Notes: generated by a model not told the origin, from the sequence alone. A stretch of DNA of 7,831 bases from Pseudomonadota bacterium (GCA_023419875.1 JAEZXM010000504.1:1-7831); one strand, 5' to 3'; positions 1 to 6,675 are shown, counted from the stretch's first letter. Made by a program: numbers and translations.

Positions 1-681
1 CCCGGGGGCCGAGCCCCGCAACGCCGAGAACGCGCGGTACACCAGGCTTTCGCGGCGCCGCACGGTCCGGGCGAGCCGCGCCGGCTCCGGCGGCGGCAGC
101 CCGGCGACGCGGGAGAGCGCGGAGCCGCCGTAGGGCGGCTCGTCGAGCCCGCTGCCGGAGCGCGCGACGCGGAAGAGGCGCACCGGATCGACGAACCCCT
201 TGAGCGCGCGGAGGCCGACCTCGTCCGAGGGGACCTCGCCCGAGTCGGCGACGAGCCGGACCGCCTCGGTGAACCAGATCTCGCCCGCCTCGGCCTCGGC
301 CTCGACGCGCGAGGCGAGGTTCACCGCCTCGCCGTAGACGTCCGTCGGCCGCGCCTGCGGGCCGACCACCCGGACCTCGCCGAGCGACAGGACGACCCGC
401 ACCTCGATCCGCTCCGCCTCCGGCGCGCGCCGGTTGTAGTCCCAGAGCCGATCCTGGAGCGCCATCCCGCAGAGCAAGCCCGCGGTGGGCGAGGAGAAGA
501 TCACGAGGTAGGCGTCGCCGATGGTCTTCACCCGCGCGCCGCGGAACGCGCGCACGACGGGGTGGAGGAGCGCGTCCTGGAGCGCGAGCAGACGGGCGTT
601 CGCGGCCCGCGTCTGCCAGCCCGTCGCGGCCGCGAACCCCTTCATGTCGGTGAGCATCACCGCCAGGTTCTCGGTGCGCAT
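1..681 (-). CDS. Class III adenylate cyclase, N-terminal part (runs off left edge)
   Basis: The minus strand is open from ATG at 681 to the window edge, giving 227 residues without a stop. The sequence is a class III nucleotidyl cyclase (CHD) domain, which makes a cyclic nucleotide, most likely cAMP, from the triphosphate. Metal-binding aspartates are D12 (in LTDMKGF) and D56 (in VKTIGDAYLVIF). The purine-specifying pair is K52 and D134 (DVYG), the combination expected for ATP rather than GTP. The transition-state residues are N141 and R145 (VNLASR). The CHD domain fills roughly residues 5-175 and begins right at the N-terminus. A Pro- and Arg-rich linker then leads into a part beyond the window, so any sensor or effector module must be C-terminal. 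The start is chosen because it is the first ATG in frame before the metal-binding motif; no good Shine-Dalgarno precedes it. It is divergent from the aldo/keto reductase gene. Family assignment is firm; ATP specificity is inferred from residues. Confidence 0.9.
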   Translation of the reverse strand, partial: MRTENLAVMLTDMKGFAAATGWQTRAANARLLALQDALLHPVVRAFRGARVKTIGDAYLVIFSSPTAGLLCGMALQDRLWDYNRRAPEAERIEVRVVLSLGEVRVVGPQARPTDVYGEAVNLASRVEAEAEAGEIWFTEAVRLVADSGEVPSDEVGLRALKGFVDPVRLFRVARSGSGLDEPPYGGSALSRVAGLPPPEPARLARTVRRRESLVYRAFSALRGSAPG

Positions 682-741
682 CCGGAGATCGGGATCTCAC
701 GGGGGCGCGGCGGGGTCAAGCGGCCGGGTTACACTTGGTGC
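682..741. promoter_or_regulatory. Divergent intergenic region, cyclase / aldo-keto reductase
   Basis: This 60-bp gap must hold the start signals of two divergent genes unless their promoters lie within coding sequence. It contains a perfect inverted repeat, GAGATC-gg-GATCTC, at 685-698, which lies 4-17 bases before the cyclase start codon. On the plus strand TACACT at 730-735 resembles a -10 box and ends six bases before the reductase ATG. On the minus strand TTGACC (719-714) resembles a -35 box, but no convincing -10 lies 16-18 bases downstream. Promoter assignments are inference. Confidence 0.4.
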
Positions 742-1677
742 ATGTCCGCGGATCCCCTCCCCCGCTTCACCCCGCGCCGCCCTCTCGGCCGCACGGGCTT
801 CGTCGCCACCCGCCTCGGCGCGGGCGACCTCGCCGACCGCTCCGTCCCCCGGGAGCGCTGCGTCGCCACCCTCCGGCGCGCGCTCGACGCAGGGCTGAAC
901 GTCGTGGACACCGCGCCCTCCTACGAGGACGGATACTCCGAGGAGATCGTGGGCGAGGCGCTCCGCGGCCGGCGCGAGGGGATCTTCCTCGTGGACAAGA
1001 TCGATCTCCTCGACAGGCCGGTCGGGCCGCAGCTCGACGCGAGCCTCGGCCGGCTCGGCCGACCCTCGGTGGACCTCCTCGTGTTCCACAACCTCTCCGA
1101 CCTCGGGCTTCTCCGGAAACTCGCCGCGCCGGGCGGCGGGTTCGACGAGCTCGCCGAGGAGATCCGGCGAGGCCGGGCCCGGTTCCGCGGGATCTCCAGC
1201 CACTCCCCCGAGGTCCTCGCGGCGGCGCTCGAGGCGGGCCTCTGCGACGTGGTCATGTTCCCGGTGGGGCCCTTCTGCGATTCACGGTACGTGGAGCAGA
1301 TCCTCCCGCAGGCGAAGCGGCTCGGCGTGGGCACGATCTGCTTCAAGACGTTCGGGGCGGGCAAGCTCCTGGGCGACACCGAGGGGTACGGGCGGCCGCT
1401 CTCCCAGCGGCCGCGGGGCAAGCTGAGCTCCGGCGGCGAGCGCGGGGCCACGCCCACCCTGCCCCGCCTCACCGTCGAGGAGTGCCTCCGCTACACGCTC
1501 ACCCTCGACCCGGACGTGGCGCTCCTCGGCCTCTCGTTCACAAACGAGCAGGACGAGGCGCTGTCGGCGGCCGCTGCCTTCACGCCGCTCGGGGCGGAGG
1601 AGCTGGCCGCCGTCCGCGCGCGCGCCGCCGACGCCATGGCGGGCAAGGGCGCGGTCTGGTGGAACCCGGGCGAGTGA
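742..1677 (+). CDS. Aldo/keto reductase
   Basis: The 311-residue protein is a single-domain aldo/keto reductase, a cytosolic TIM-barrel enzyme expected to reduce aldehydes or ketones with NAD(P)H. The N-terminal PLGRTGF segment (residues 14-20) is typical of the family. The catalytic tetrad is intact: D56 and Y61 in VVDTAPSY with the usual five-residue spacing, K86 in LVDKID, and H116 in LVFHN. The length is about normal and the C-terminus ends in a WW-containing tail. ATG 742 is chosen because the protein aligns to the family from there; the longer in-frame reading from 562 runs antisense to the cyclase domain and is not credible. No Shine-Dalgarno precedes ATG 742, and a -10-like TACACT lies at leaderless-transcript spacing. 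The PfpI-like gene follows 112 bp downstream on the same strand. The substrate cannot be told from sequence. Confidence 0.9.
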   Translation: MSADPLPRFTPRRPLGRTGFVATRLGAGDLADRSVPRERCVATLRRALDAGLNVVDTAPSYEDGYSEEIVGEALRGRREGIFLVDKIDLLDRPVGPQLDASLGRLGRPSVDLLVFHNLSDLGLLRKLAAPGGGFDELAEEIRRGRARFRGISSHSPEVLAAALEAGLCDVVMFPVGPFCDSRYVEQILPQAKRLGVGTICFKTFGAGKLLGDTEGYGRPLSQRPRGKLSSGGERGATPTLPRLTVEECLRYTLTLDPDVALLGLSFTNEQDEALSAAAAFTPLGAEELAAVRARAADAMAGKGAVWWNPGE

Positions 1678-1789
1678 ACGCCGGCCTTCTCCTCGCCGCA
1701 GGGGGCCTCCCCCCTCGGACCGCCGGCAAAAAGCGCTCTGCCGCTTGGCGCAGGCACTGCGGGTGACGAATGTGCGCGCGGAGGAATCC

Positions 1790-2347
1790 ATGGCGCGTGT
1801 GGCGTTCATCGCGGACGATCTCTTCGAGGACCGGGAGCTCAGGATCCCGTGGGACCGCATCCGGGAAGCGGGGCACGAGGTCGTCCTCGTCGGCCTGGAC
1901 AAGGGGAAGCGGATCGAGGGCTTCCGCAAGGAGGAAGCCTTCACCACCGACGCCCGCGCGGCGGACGTCACCGCCGACGAGTTCGACGCGCTGGTGATCC
2001 CGGGCGGATACTCCCCGGACAAGCTCCGCATGGACATCGACGTGGTCCGGCTCGTCCGGAACATGTTCACCGCGGGGAAGCCGGTGGCGGCGGTGTGTCA
2101 CGGTCCGTGGATGCTGGTCGAGGCGGACGCCCTGGACGGACGGACCGTCACCTCGTGGCCGTCGCTCAAGACCGACCTCATCAACGCCGGCGCACGCTGG
2201 GTGGACCGCGAGGTGGTCGAGGACGAGAACCTCATCACCTCGCGAAAGCCCGAAGATCTGGAGGCGTTCACGAACGCCGTCCTCCGCCGGCTCGCGCCGG
2301 AAGCGCGACCCGGCGACGCGCGTGACGAGGTTCGGCCGGGGATCTGA
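1790..2347 (+). CDS. PfpI/DJ-1/ThiJ family protein (YhbO-like)
   Basis: A 185-residue, single-domain class I glutamine amidotransferase-like protein of the DJ-1/PfpI family. The nucleophile elbow is A-V-C103-H104-G-P (residues 101-106), preceded by the strand and loop ALVIPGGYSPDKLR (67-80). The conserved acidic residue of PfpI-type members is E13 within LFEDREL. Its length and motifs match bacterial YhbO/PfpI proteins, which have been described as stress-protective proteins, intracellular peptidases, or glyoxalase/deglycase enzymes; those activities are debated, so I claim only the family. The start is ATG 1790, supported by GGAGG (1780-1784) with five bases between; an upstream in-frame reading lacks such support. 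It has its own ribosome-binding site, 112 bp after the aldo/keto reductase. A strong hairpin begins two bases past its stop. A role in carbonyl or oxidative stress beside the reductase is inference. Confidence 0.9.
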   Translation: MARVAFIADDLFEDRELRIPWDRIREAGHEVVLVGLDKGKRIEGFRKEEAFTTDARAADVTADEFDALVIPGGYSPDKLRMDIDVVRLVRNMFTAGKPVAAVCHGPWMLVEADALDGRTVTSWPSLKTDLINAGARWVDREVVEDENLITSRKPEDLEAFTNAVLRRLAPEARPGDARDEVRPGI

Positions 2348-2348
2348 G

Positions 2349-2374
2349 CCCGTGCGAGCAGCTTCTCGCGCGGG
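2349..2374 (+). terminator. Hairpin just after the PfpI-like stop codon
   Basis: CCCGTGCGAG (2349-2358) pairs with CTCGCGCGGG (2365-2374), giving ten pairs with one G-T wobble around a six-base loop. It starts two bases after the TGA of the PfpI-like gene. No T-tract follows, so it may block 3' exonucleases or assist termination rather than act as a classical intrinsic terminator. Confidence 0.4.
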
Positions 2375-2408
2375 AGCAGGCGCTCGCCCGTTCGTACCGT
2401 CTCCCGGC

Positions 2409-2439
2409 GGGTGCGGCCCGAGCGCTCGCACCCCTTCTT
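2409..2439 (+). terminator. Likely intrinsic terminator
   Basis: GGGTGCG (2409-2415) pairs perfectly with CGCACCC (2427-2433) around an 11-base loop, and CTTCTT (2434-2439) follows at once. In so GC-rich a sequence this short T-rich tail stands out. Its position between the PfpI-like gene and the micropeptide gene fits termination of plus-strand transcription. Confidence 0.5.
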
Positions 2440-2513
2440 GGGCAGTTCCGGCATCGTCTCCTGGGCCTACATGTTTCTTCCCTGGACGCGTGCTCCTGCG
2501 CGGGAGAAGGACC

Positions 2514-2714
2514 ATGACCGCCATCGCCGCCCTCGTCGCCGTGGCCGCCGTTCTCGCACTCGTGGCGGGCTCGCTGCGCGCCGGCCGTCGCCGCCGGAGG
2601 GAGCACGCCGGGCGCCTCGCCATCGCGAGCCCGGGGGGCCGCGCGCTCGCGTCCAACGTCGGCACGCTGAGCGACTTCCGGATGGAGCTGCGCCTGCCGC
2701 CGGCGCGGCGGTAG
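2514..2714 (+). CDS. 66-residue single-pass membrane micropeptide, unknown function
   Basis: I do not recognise this protein. It starts with a hydrophobic Ala/Val/Leu helix (residues 2-20), followed by the basic run R22-A-G-R25 to R29. By the positive-inside rule this places the C-terminus in the cytoplasm. The remaining residues, about 30-66, are polar with several Arg and Gly and show no known motif. The ATG at 2514 has a good purine-rich ribosome-binding site, GGGAGAAGG at 2502-2510; the GGAG core is seven bases from the start. Third positions are strongly G/C, but this is weak support in a genome like this. The stop (2712-2714) lies one base from the stop of the convergent ABC permease fusion gene. 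The ribosome-binding site and clean membrane-helix design favour a real gene. A chance reading frame remains possible. Confidence 0.55.
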   Translation: MTAIAALVAVAAVLALVAGSLRAGRRRRREHAGRLAIASPGGRALASNVGTLSDFRMELRLPPARR

Positions 2715-2715
2715 C

Positions 2716-4212
2716 TCAGCCGCTCTTCCTTCCACGCAACCCCCGCGGCACCACCACCCGCTCCACCGCGTCGAAGAGCCCCTGCGCGGCGAGGGCAAGC
2801 AGGGCCGCCGGCACCGCGCCCTCGAGAATGAGCGGGACCGAGGCGAGCCGGATGCCGGTGAGGATCGGCTGCCCGTATCCACCGGCGCCGACGAGCGCGC
2901 CGAGCGTGGCGGTCCCGACGGCGATCACCGCGGCCGTCTTGACCCCGGCGAGGATCGCCGGCGCGGCGAGCGGCAGCTCGACCCGGCGGAGCCGCGCCCA
3001 GGGCGAGAGCCCGAGCGAGCGCGCCGACTCGAGCAGCCCGGGGGCGATGCCGGTGAGGCCCGCGTGCGTGTTCCGGACGATCGGCAGGAGCGCGTAGAGC
3101 GCGAGCGCGGCGATCGCCGGGCCGGTACCGATCCCGAGCAGCGGGATCATGAAGACGAGCAGCGCCAGCGAGGGGACCGTCTGGACGATCCCCACGGCAG
3201 CGAGGATCACCCTGCCCGGCCCCGGGCGGAGCGCCGCCCAGACGCCGAGCGGCAGCGCGAGCACGATCCCGAGGGCGAGGGCCGCGGCCACGAGCTCGAG
3301 GTGCTCCCGGGTCCGGCCCCAGAGGCGCGCCGCCCGGCCCTCGCCGCGCGCCTCGCCGGACTTCCCGAGCCGCGTCCCCAGGAAGGCGGCGGCGACCCGC
3401 TCCAGCGGCGTCCGGTCGATCTGAGCGCGCGCGTTCATGTCGATCATCTCCGCGGCGGAGATCCGGCCCTCGAGCCGGCGCAGCGCACCGACGGCCTCCG
3501 GGCGGCGGTCCCCGAGGGCGAGGCGGTAGAGGAACACCGCCCGGTACTCCGGGAACACGCGCCGGTCGTCCTCGAGCACGATCAGCCTCTGCCGGCGGAT
3601 TTCGGCGTCGGTGGAGTAGAGATCGGTCACGTCGATCTGCCCCGCGGCGAGCGCACGGTAGGCGAGGTCGTGGTCGAGCCCGCGGACGTCACGCTGCGGC
3701 AGCCCGTAGCCGTCGCGCACCGCCGGCCACCCGTCCGCCCGGTCCAGGAACTCGTTCGTGAGCCCGAAGCGGAGCTCGGGGTGCCGGACGAGATCGGAGA
3801 TCCGCCCGAGCCCGAGCCGCTTCGCGAGCTCGGGCCGGACGCCGAGCGCGTAGGTGTCCTCGAAGCCGAGCGAGGCGGTGAGGCCGACGCCCCGGCGCGC
3901 CAGGGCCGGCCGGAGCTCGTCCACGCCCGGGCCGACCTCGCCGCCGAGGATCTCCTTCGCGATCGTCCCGGTGTAGTCGGGGTAGGCGTCGAGGTCCCCG
4001 CGGACGAGGGCCTCCCAGAGCACCCGCGTGCCGCCGAGCGCGCGCCGGTGCTCGGCGGGGATGCCCTCCGCCGCGAGGAGCTGGCGCCCGAGCTCTCCGA
4101 GCACCTCCGACTCGACGAACGCCTTCGAGCCGATCCGCACCGGTGCCGCAGGCGTCCCGCCCCCCGCGGCCAGGGACGCCGCCAGCAGCGCCGCGACCGC
4201 GCCGCCGATCAC
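2716..4212 (-). CDS. ABC importer fusion: glycine betaine/choline-type binding domain plus permease
   Basis: A 498-residue fusion for uptake of a quaternary amine or related solute. Residues 1-20 form a signal/anchor helix. The periplasmic binding domain (OpuAC type, about 25-285) shows IGSKAF (27-32), YPDYTGT (77-83), NEF with R158 and DG (153-161), YSTD (199-202) and LEDD with FPEY (213-223), all typical of OpuCC/OsmF/ProX-like proteins. The permease (BPD_transp_1, about 300-490) has several membrane helices and the EAA loop for docking the ATPase: E395-SAR, G401 and LP at 413-414. The start is GTG 4212, whose GTGA overlaps the stop of the ATPase gene, indicating translational coupling; longer in-frame readings run through the ATPase gene. 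The order here is binding domain then permease, whereas the known OpuABC and EgtU fusions put the binding domain last. Candidate substrates are glycine betaine, choline, carnitine or ergothioneine; sequence alone does not decide. Confidence 0.9.
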   Translation of the reverse strand: MIGGAVAALLAASLAAGGGTPAAPVRIGSKAFVESEVLGELGRQLLAAEGIPAEHRRALGGTRVLWEALVRGDLDAYPDYTGTIAKEILGGEVGPGVDELRPALARRGVGLTASLGFEDTYALGVRPELAKRLGLGRISDLVRHPELRFGLTNEFLDRADGWPAVRDGYGLPQRDVRGLDHDLAYRALAAGQIDVTDLYSTDAEIRRQRLIVLEDDRRVFPEYRAVFLYRLALGDRRPEAVGALRRLEGRISAAEMIDMNARAQIDRTPLERVAAAFLGTRLGKSGEARGEGRAARLWGRTREHLELVAAALALGIVLALPLGVWAALRPGPGRVILAAVGIVQTVPSLALLVFMIPLLGIGTGPAIAALALYALLPIVRNTHAGLTGIAPGLLESARSLGLSPWARLRRVELPLAAPAILAGVKTAAVIAVGTATLGALVGAGGYGQPILTGIRLASVPLILEGAVPAALLALAAQGLFDAVERVVVPRGLRGRKSG

Positions 4213-4961
4213 GGCCGCGTCTCCGGGAGCTGGAGCGCCCGCTGGGCGCGGACGAAGCGCGCGACGAACGGCTCCGCCGGTGAGAGGGCGAGGTCGGCGA
4301 AGGCGCCCGCCTGGGCGATCCGGCCGGCCCGCATGAGGACCAGCACCTCGGCGAAGAAGGTCGCCTCGGCGAGATCGTGGGTGACGATCACCACCGTCTT
4401 CCGGAGGCGCTGGAACGCGTCGCGGAGGTCGTCCTGCAGCTCGGCGCGGGTGACGGGATCGAGCGCCCCGAGCGGCTCGTCGAGAAGGAGCAGCTCCGGG
4501 TCGAGGAAGAGCGCGCGCACGAGGCCGACCCGCTGCGCCTGGCCGCTCGAGAGCTCCGCCGGGAGCCGGTCCCACACGTCGCCGGGCAGCCGCGCCAGCG
4601 CGGCCAGCTCCTCGAGCCGCGACGCGACCCGCGCGCGTTCCCAGCGCTGGTGGCGCGCGACGATCGCCGCGTTCTCGCGCGCGGTGAGGTGCGGGAAGAG
4701 CCCGCCGCCCTGGACCACGTAGCCGTAGCGCCGCCGCTGGGCGTGGTCGTCCGGGTCGAGCGGGGCGCCGCCGAGGAGCACCTCGCCCGCGTCCGGGCGG
4801 AGGAGGCCGAGCATGAGGCGGAGCACGGTGGACTTCCCGGCGCCGCTCGGGCCGATGAGCGCGAGCGACGACCCGGCGGGCACGGCGAGGTCGATCGGGC
4901 CGACGGTCGCCTCCGGCCCGAACCGCTTCACCACGCCGCGGAGCTCGAGGGCAGGTCGCAC
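4209..4961 (-). CDS. ABC importer ATP-binding protein (OpuCA/ProV-like)
   Basis: The 250-residue ATPase powers the adjacent permease/binding-protein fusion. It has Walker A GPSGAGKST (37-45), Q-loop Q84, signature LSSGQ (137-141), Walker B LLLLDEP with catalytic E162, D-loop ALD (166-168) and H-loop H195. LSSGQ with QRVGLVRAL is typical of the quaternary amine transporter family. The protein lacks the C-terminal CBS pair that senses ionic strength in OpuA/ProV, so direct osmotic gating through CBS is unlikely. The start is GTG 4961, with AAGGAA at 4973-4968 six bases before it. That ribosome-binding site lies in the loop of a perfect hairpin whose 3' arm contains the start codon. The last codons overlap the GTG of the fusion gene by four bases. 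pgi ends 70 bp upstream on the same strand and no convincing promoter is visible between them. Confidence 0.93.
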   Translation of the reverse strand: MRPALELRGVVKRFGPEATVGPIDLAVPAGSSLALIGPSGAGKSTVLRLMLGLLRPDAGEVLLGGAPLDPDDHAQRRRYGYVVQGGGLFPHLTARENAAIVARHQRWERARVASRLEELAALARLPGDVWDRLPAELSSGQAQRVGLVRALFLDPELLLLDEPLGALDPVTRAELQDDLRDAFQRLRKTVVIVTHDLAEATFFAEVLVLMRAGRIAQAGAFADLALSPAEPFVARFVRAQRALQLPETRP

Positions 4962-4981
4962 CGGTGGTTCCTTGCCGGTGC
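4958..4981 (-). promoter_or_regulatory. Inverted repeat enclosing RBS and start codon of the ABC operon
   Basis: On the minus strand GCACCGG (4981-4975) pairs perfectly with CCGGTGC (4964-4958) across a ten-base loop. The loop carries the ribosome-binding site AAGGAA, and the 3' arm contains the GTG start codon (4961-4959). As RNA this would be a seven-pair, nearly all-GC stem that hides the start codon. As DNA it could be an operator. The repeat is directly visible; the regulatory role is inference. Confidence 0.5.
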
Positions 4982-5031
4982 GGGGCGGCGGGACAAGTCC
5001 AGGGTGGGGCGGGCTCCGGGTCCCGCGCGCG

Positions 5032-6675
5032 TCAGCCGCGCCGCCGCGCCCGGTACCGCCGGATGAGCCCGCTCGTGGACGAGTCGTGCGCGAGCTGCGG
5101 CTCGTCCCTCGCCTCGAGCTCCTTCACGATCCGGTTCGCGAGCACCTTGCCGAGCTCGACGCCCCACTGGTCGTACGGGTTCACGTCCCAGATGACGCCC
5201 TGGGTGAAGACGGCGTGCTCGTAGAGCGCGACCAGGCTCCCGAGCACCGCCGGGGTGAGCCGGTCCGCGAGGATGGTGCTCGAGGGCCGGTCCCCGGGGA
5301 AGGTGCGGTGCGGGACGAGCCACTCCGGCGTGCCCTCGGCCCGGACCTCGTCGGCCGTCTTCCCGAAGGCGAGCGCCTCACCCTGGGCGAAGAGGTTCGC
5401 CATGAGGAGATCGTGGTGCCGCCCGACCGGGTTGAGCGTCCGGCAGAAGCCGATGAAGTCGCAGGGGACGAGGTGCGTGCCCTGGTGGAGGAGCTGGTAG
5501 AACGAGTGCTGGCCGTTGGTGCCGGGCTCGCCCCAGTAGATGGCCCCGGTGGCGTAGTCCTCGATCGCGGCGCCGGAGAGCGTCACCCGCTTGCCGTTCG
5601 ACTCCATCGTGAGTTGCTGCAGGTACGCGGGGAAGCGCTTCAGGTACTGGTCGTAGGGGAGGACCGCGACCGAGGCGGCGCCCAGGAAGTCCGTGTTCCA
5701 CAGGCCGACGAGCCCCATGAGCACCGGCAGGTTCCTCGCGAGCGGCGCCGTGCGGAAGTGCTCGTCCATGGCGTGGAAGCCGGAGAGGAGCTCCCGGAAG
5801 CCGTCCGGGCCGACGGCGATCATCGTCGAGAGGCCGATGGCGGAGTCCATCGAGTAGCGGCCGCCGACCCAGTCCCAGAAGCCGAACATGTTGGCCGGGT
5901 CGATCCCGAACTTCCGCACCTCGGCCTCGTTGGTCGAGACGGCGACGAAGTGCTTCGCCACCGCGGCCGGGTCCTTCAAGGTCCCGAGCAGCCAGTCGCG
6001 CGCGGTGGCCGCGTTGGTCATCGTCTCCTGGGTGGTGAAGGTCTTCGAGGAGACGATCACCAGGGTCTCCGCCGGATCGAGGTCGCGCGTCGCCTCGGCG
6101 ACGTCGGTCCCGTCGACGTTGGACACGTAACGGAAGGTGAGATCGCGCTGCGTGTAGCTCCGGAGCGCCTCGTAGGCCATCACCGGCCCGAGGTCCGAGC
6201 CGCCGATCCCGACGTTCACCACCTTCCGGATCCGCTTCCCGGTGAACCCCTTCCAGGCGCCGCTCCGCACGCGCCCGGCGAAGTCCGCCATGCGGTCGAG
6301 CACCGCGTGCACCTCGGGGACCACGTCCTTGCCGTCGACGAGGATCCTCGTCCCGCGCGGCGCGCGGAGCGCGACGTGGAGCACGGCGCGCCCCTCGGTG
6401 GCGTTGATCTTCTCGCCCGCGAACATCGCCTCGCGCCGGGCGGGCAGGCCGCGGGCCTCGGCCAGCGCCACGAGCAGCCGCACGGTCTCCTCGGTCACGC
6501 GCTGCTTCGAGTAGTCGAGGAAGAGGCCCGCGCCCTCGGCGGTGAGCCGCTCCCCGCGTCCGGGGTCCTTCAGGAACAGCTCGCGGAGGTGGACGCCGGC
6601 CAGGCTCTCGGCGTGGGCCTGGAGGGCGGCCCAGGCGGGATCACGGGTGAGCGGGGAAAGGTTGGGCGTGGGCAT
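5032..6675 (-). CDS. pgi: Glucose-6-phosphate isomerase
   Basis: A cytosolic enzyme that interconverts glucose 6-phosphate and fructose 6-phosphate in glycolysis and gluconeogenesis. The 547-residue length matches the E. coli-type enzyme. Two SIS domains are visible: IGGSDLGP (157-164) and SSKTFTT (209-215) in the first, and WDWVGGRYS (267-275, with the conserved R273) at its end. The base glutamate is E383 in WGEPGTNGQH. The C-terminal signature YDQWGVELGK (501-510) ends in the catalytic K510. The segment where the classical enzymes have the ring-opening histidine reads T413-L414-N-P, so that His appears to be Leu. ATG 6675 gives a normal N-terminus, although no strong Shine-Dalgarno precedes it. 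The gene is divergent from the ChaN-like gene and is followed by the ABC operon after 70 bp, so read-through is possible. The long plus-strand reading frame across it is antisense shadow. Confidence 0.97.
   Translation of the reverse strand: MPTPNLSPLTRDPAWAALQAHAESLAGVHLRELFLKDPGRGERLTAEGAGLFLDYSKQRVTEETVRLLVALAEARGLPARREAMFAGEKINATEGRAVLHVALRAPRGTRILVDGKDVVPEVHAVLDRMADFAGRVRSGAWKGFTGKRIRKVVNVGIGGSDLGPVMAYEALRSYTQRDLTFRYVSNVDGTDVAEATRDLDPAETLVIVSSKTFTTQETMTNAATARDWLLGTLKDPAAVAKHFVAVSTNEAEVRKFGIDPANMFGFWDWVGGRYSMDSAIGLSTMIAVGPDGFRELLSGFHAMDEHFRTAPLARNLPVLMGLVGLWNTDFLGAASVAVLPYDQYLKRFPAYLQQLTMESNGKRVTLSGAAIEDYATGAIYWGEPGTNGQHSFYQLLHQGTHLVPCDFIGFCRTLNPVGRHHDLLMANLFAQGEALAFGKTADEVRAEGTPEWLVPHRTFPGDRPSSTILADRLTPAVLGSLVALYEHAVFTQGVIWDVNPYDQWGVELGKVLANRIVKELEARDEPQLAHDSSTSGLIRRYRARRRG

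Noticed and set aside
562..741. N-terminal extension of the aldo/keto reductase
   Set aside because: The extension is antisense to the cyclase catalytic motifs, and the reductase family begins at the 742 start.
1680..1746. GCCGGC repeats and nearby short arms after the aldo/keto reductase as a terminator
   Set aside because: Arms are short or self-complementary with a long loop, and no T-rich tail follows on the plus strand.
1580..2665. 361-codon minus-strand open frame
   Set aside because: It is antisense to the aldo/keto reductase end and the PfpI-like gene, with no family features.
4213..4575. N-terminal extension of the ABC fusion protein
   Set aside because: It lies inside the ATPase gene in another frame. 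The GTGA overlap at 4212-4209 gives a natural coupled start followed by a signal/anchor helix.
3064..4722. 552-codon plus-strand open frame across the ABC operon
   Set aside because: It is antisense to the binding-protein/permease fusion and the ATPase, which carry clear conserved motifs. Its own translation is low-complexity Arg/Glu/Pro.
5009..5026. GCGGG...CCCGC inverted repeat after pgi as a terminator
   Set aside because: Only five pairs and no T-tract on the minus strand; such repeats are expected by chance at this base composition.
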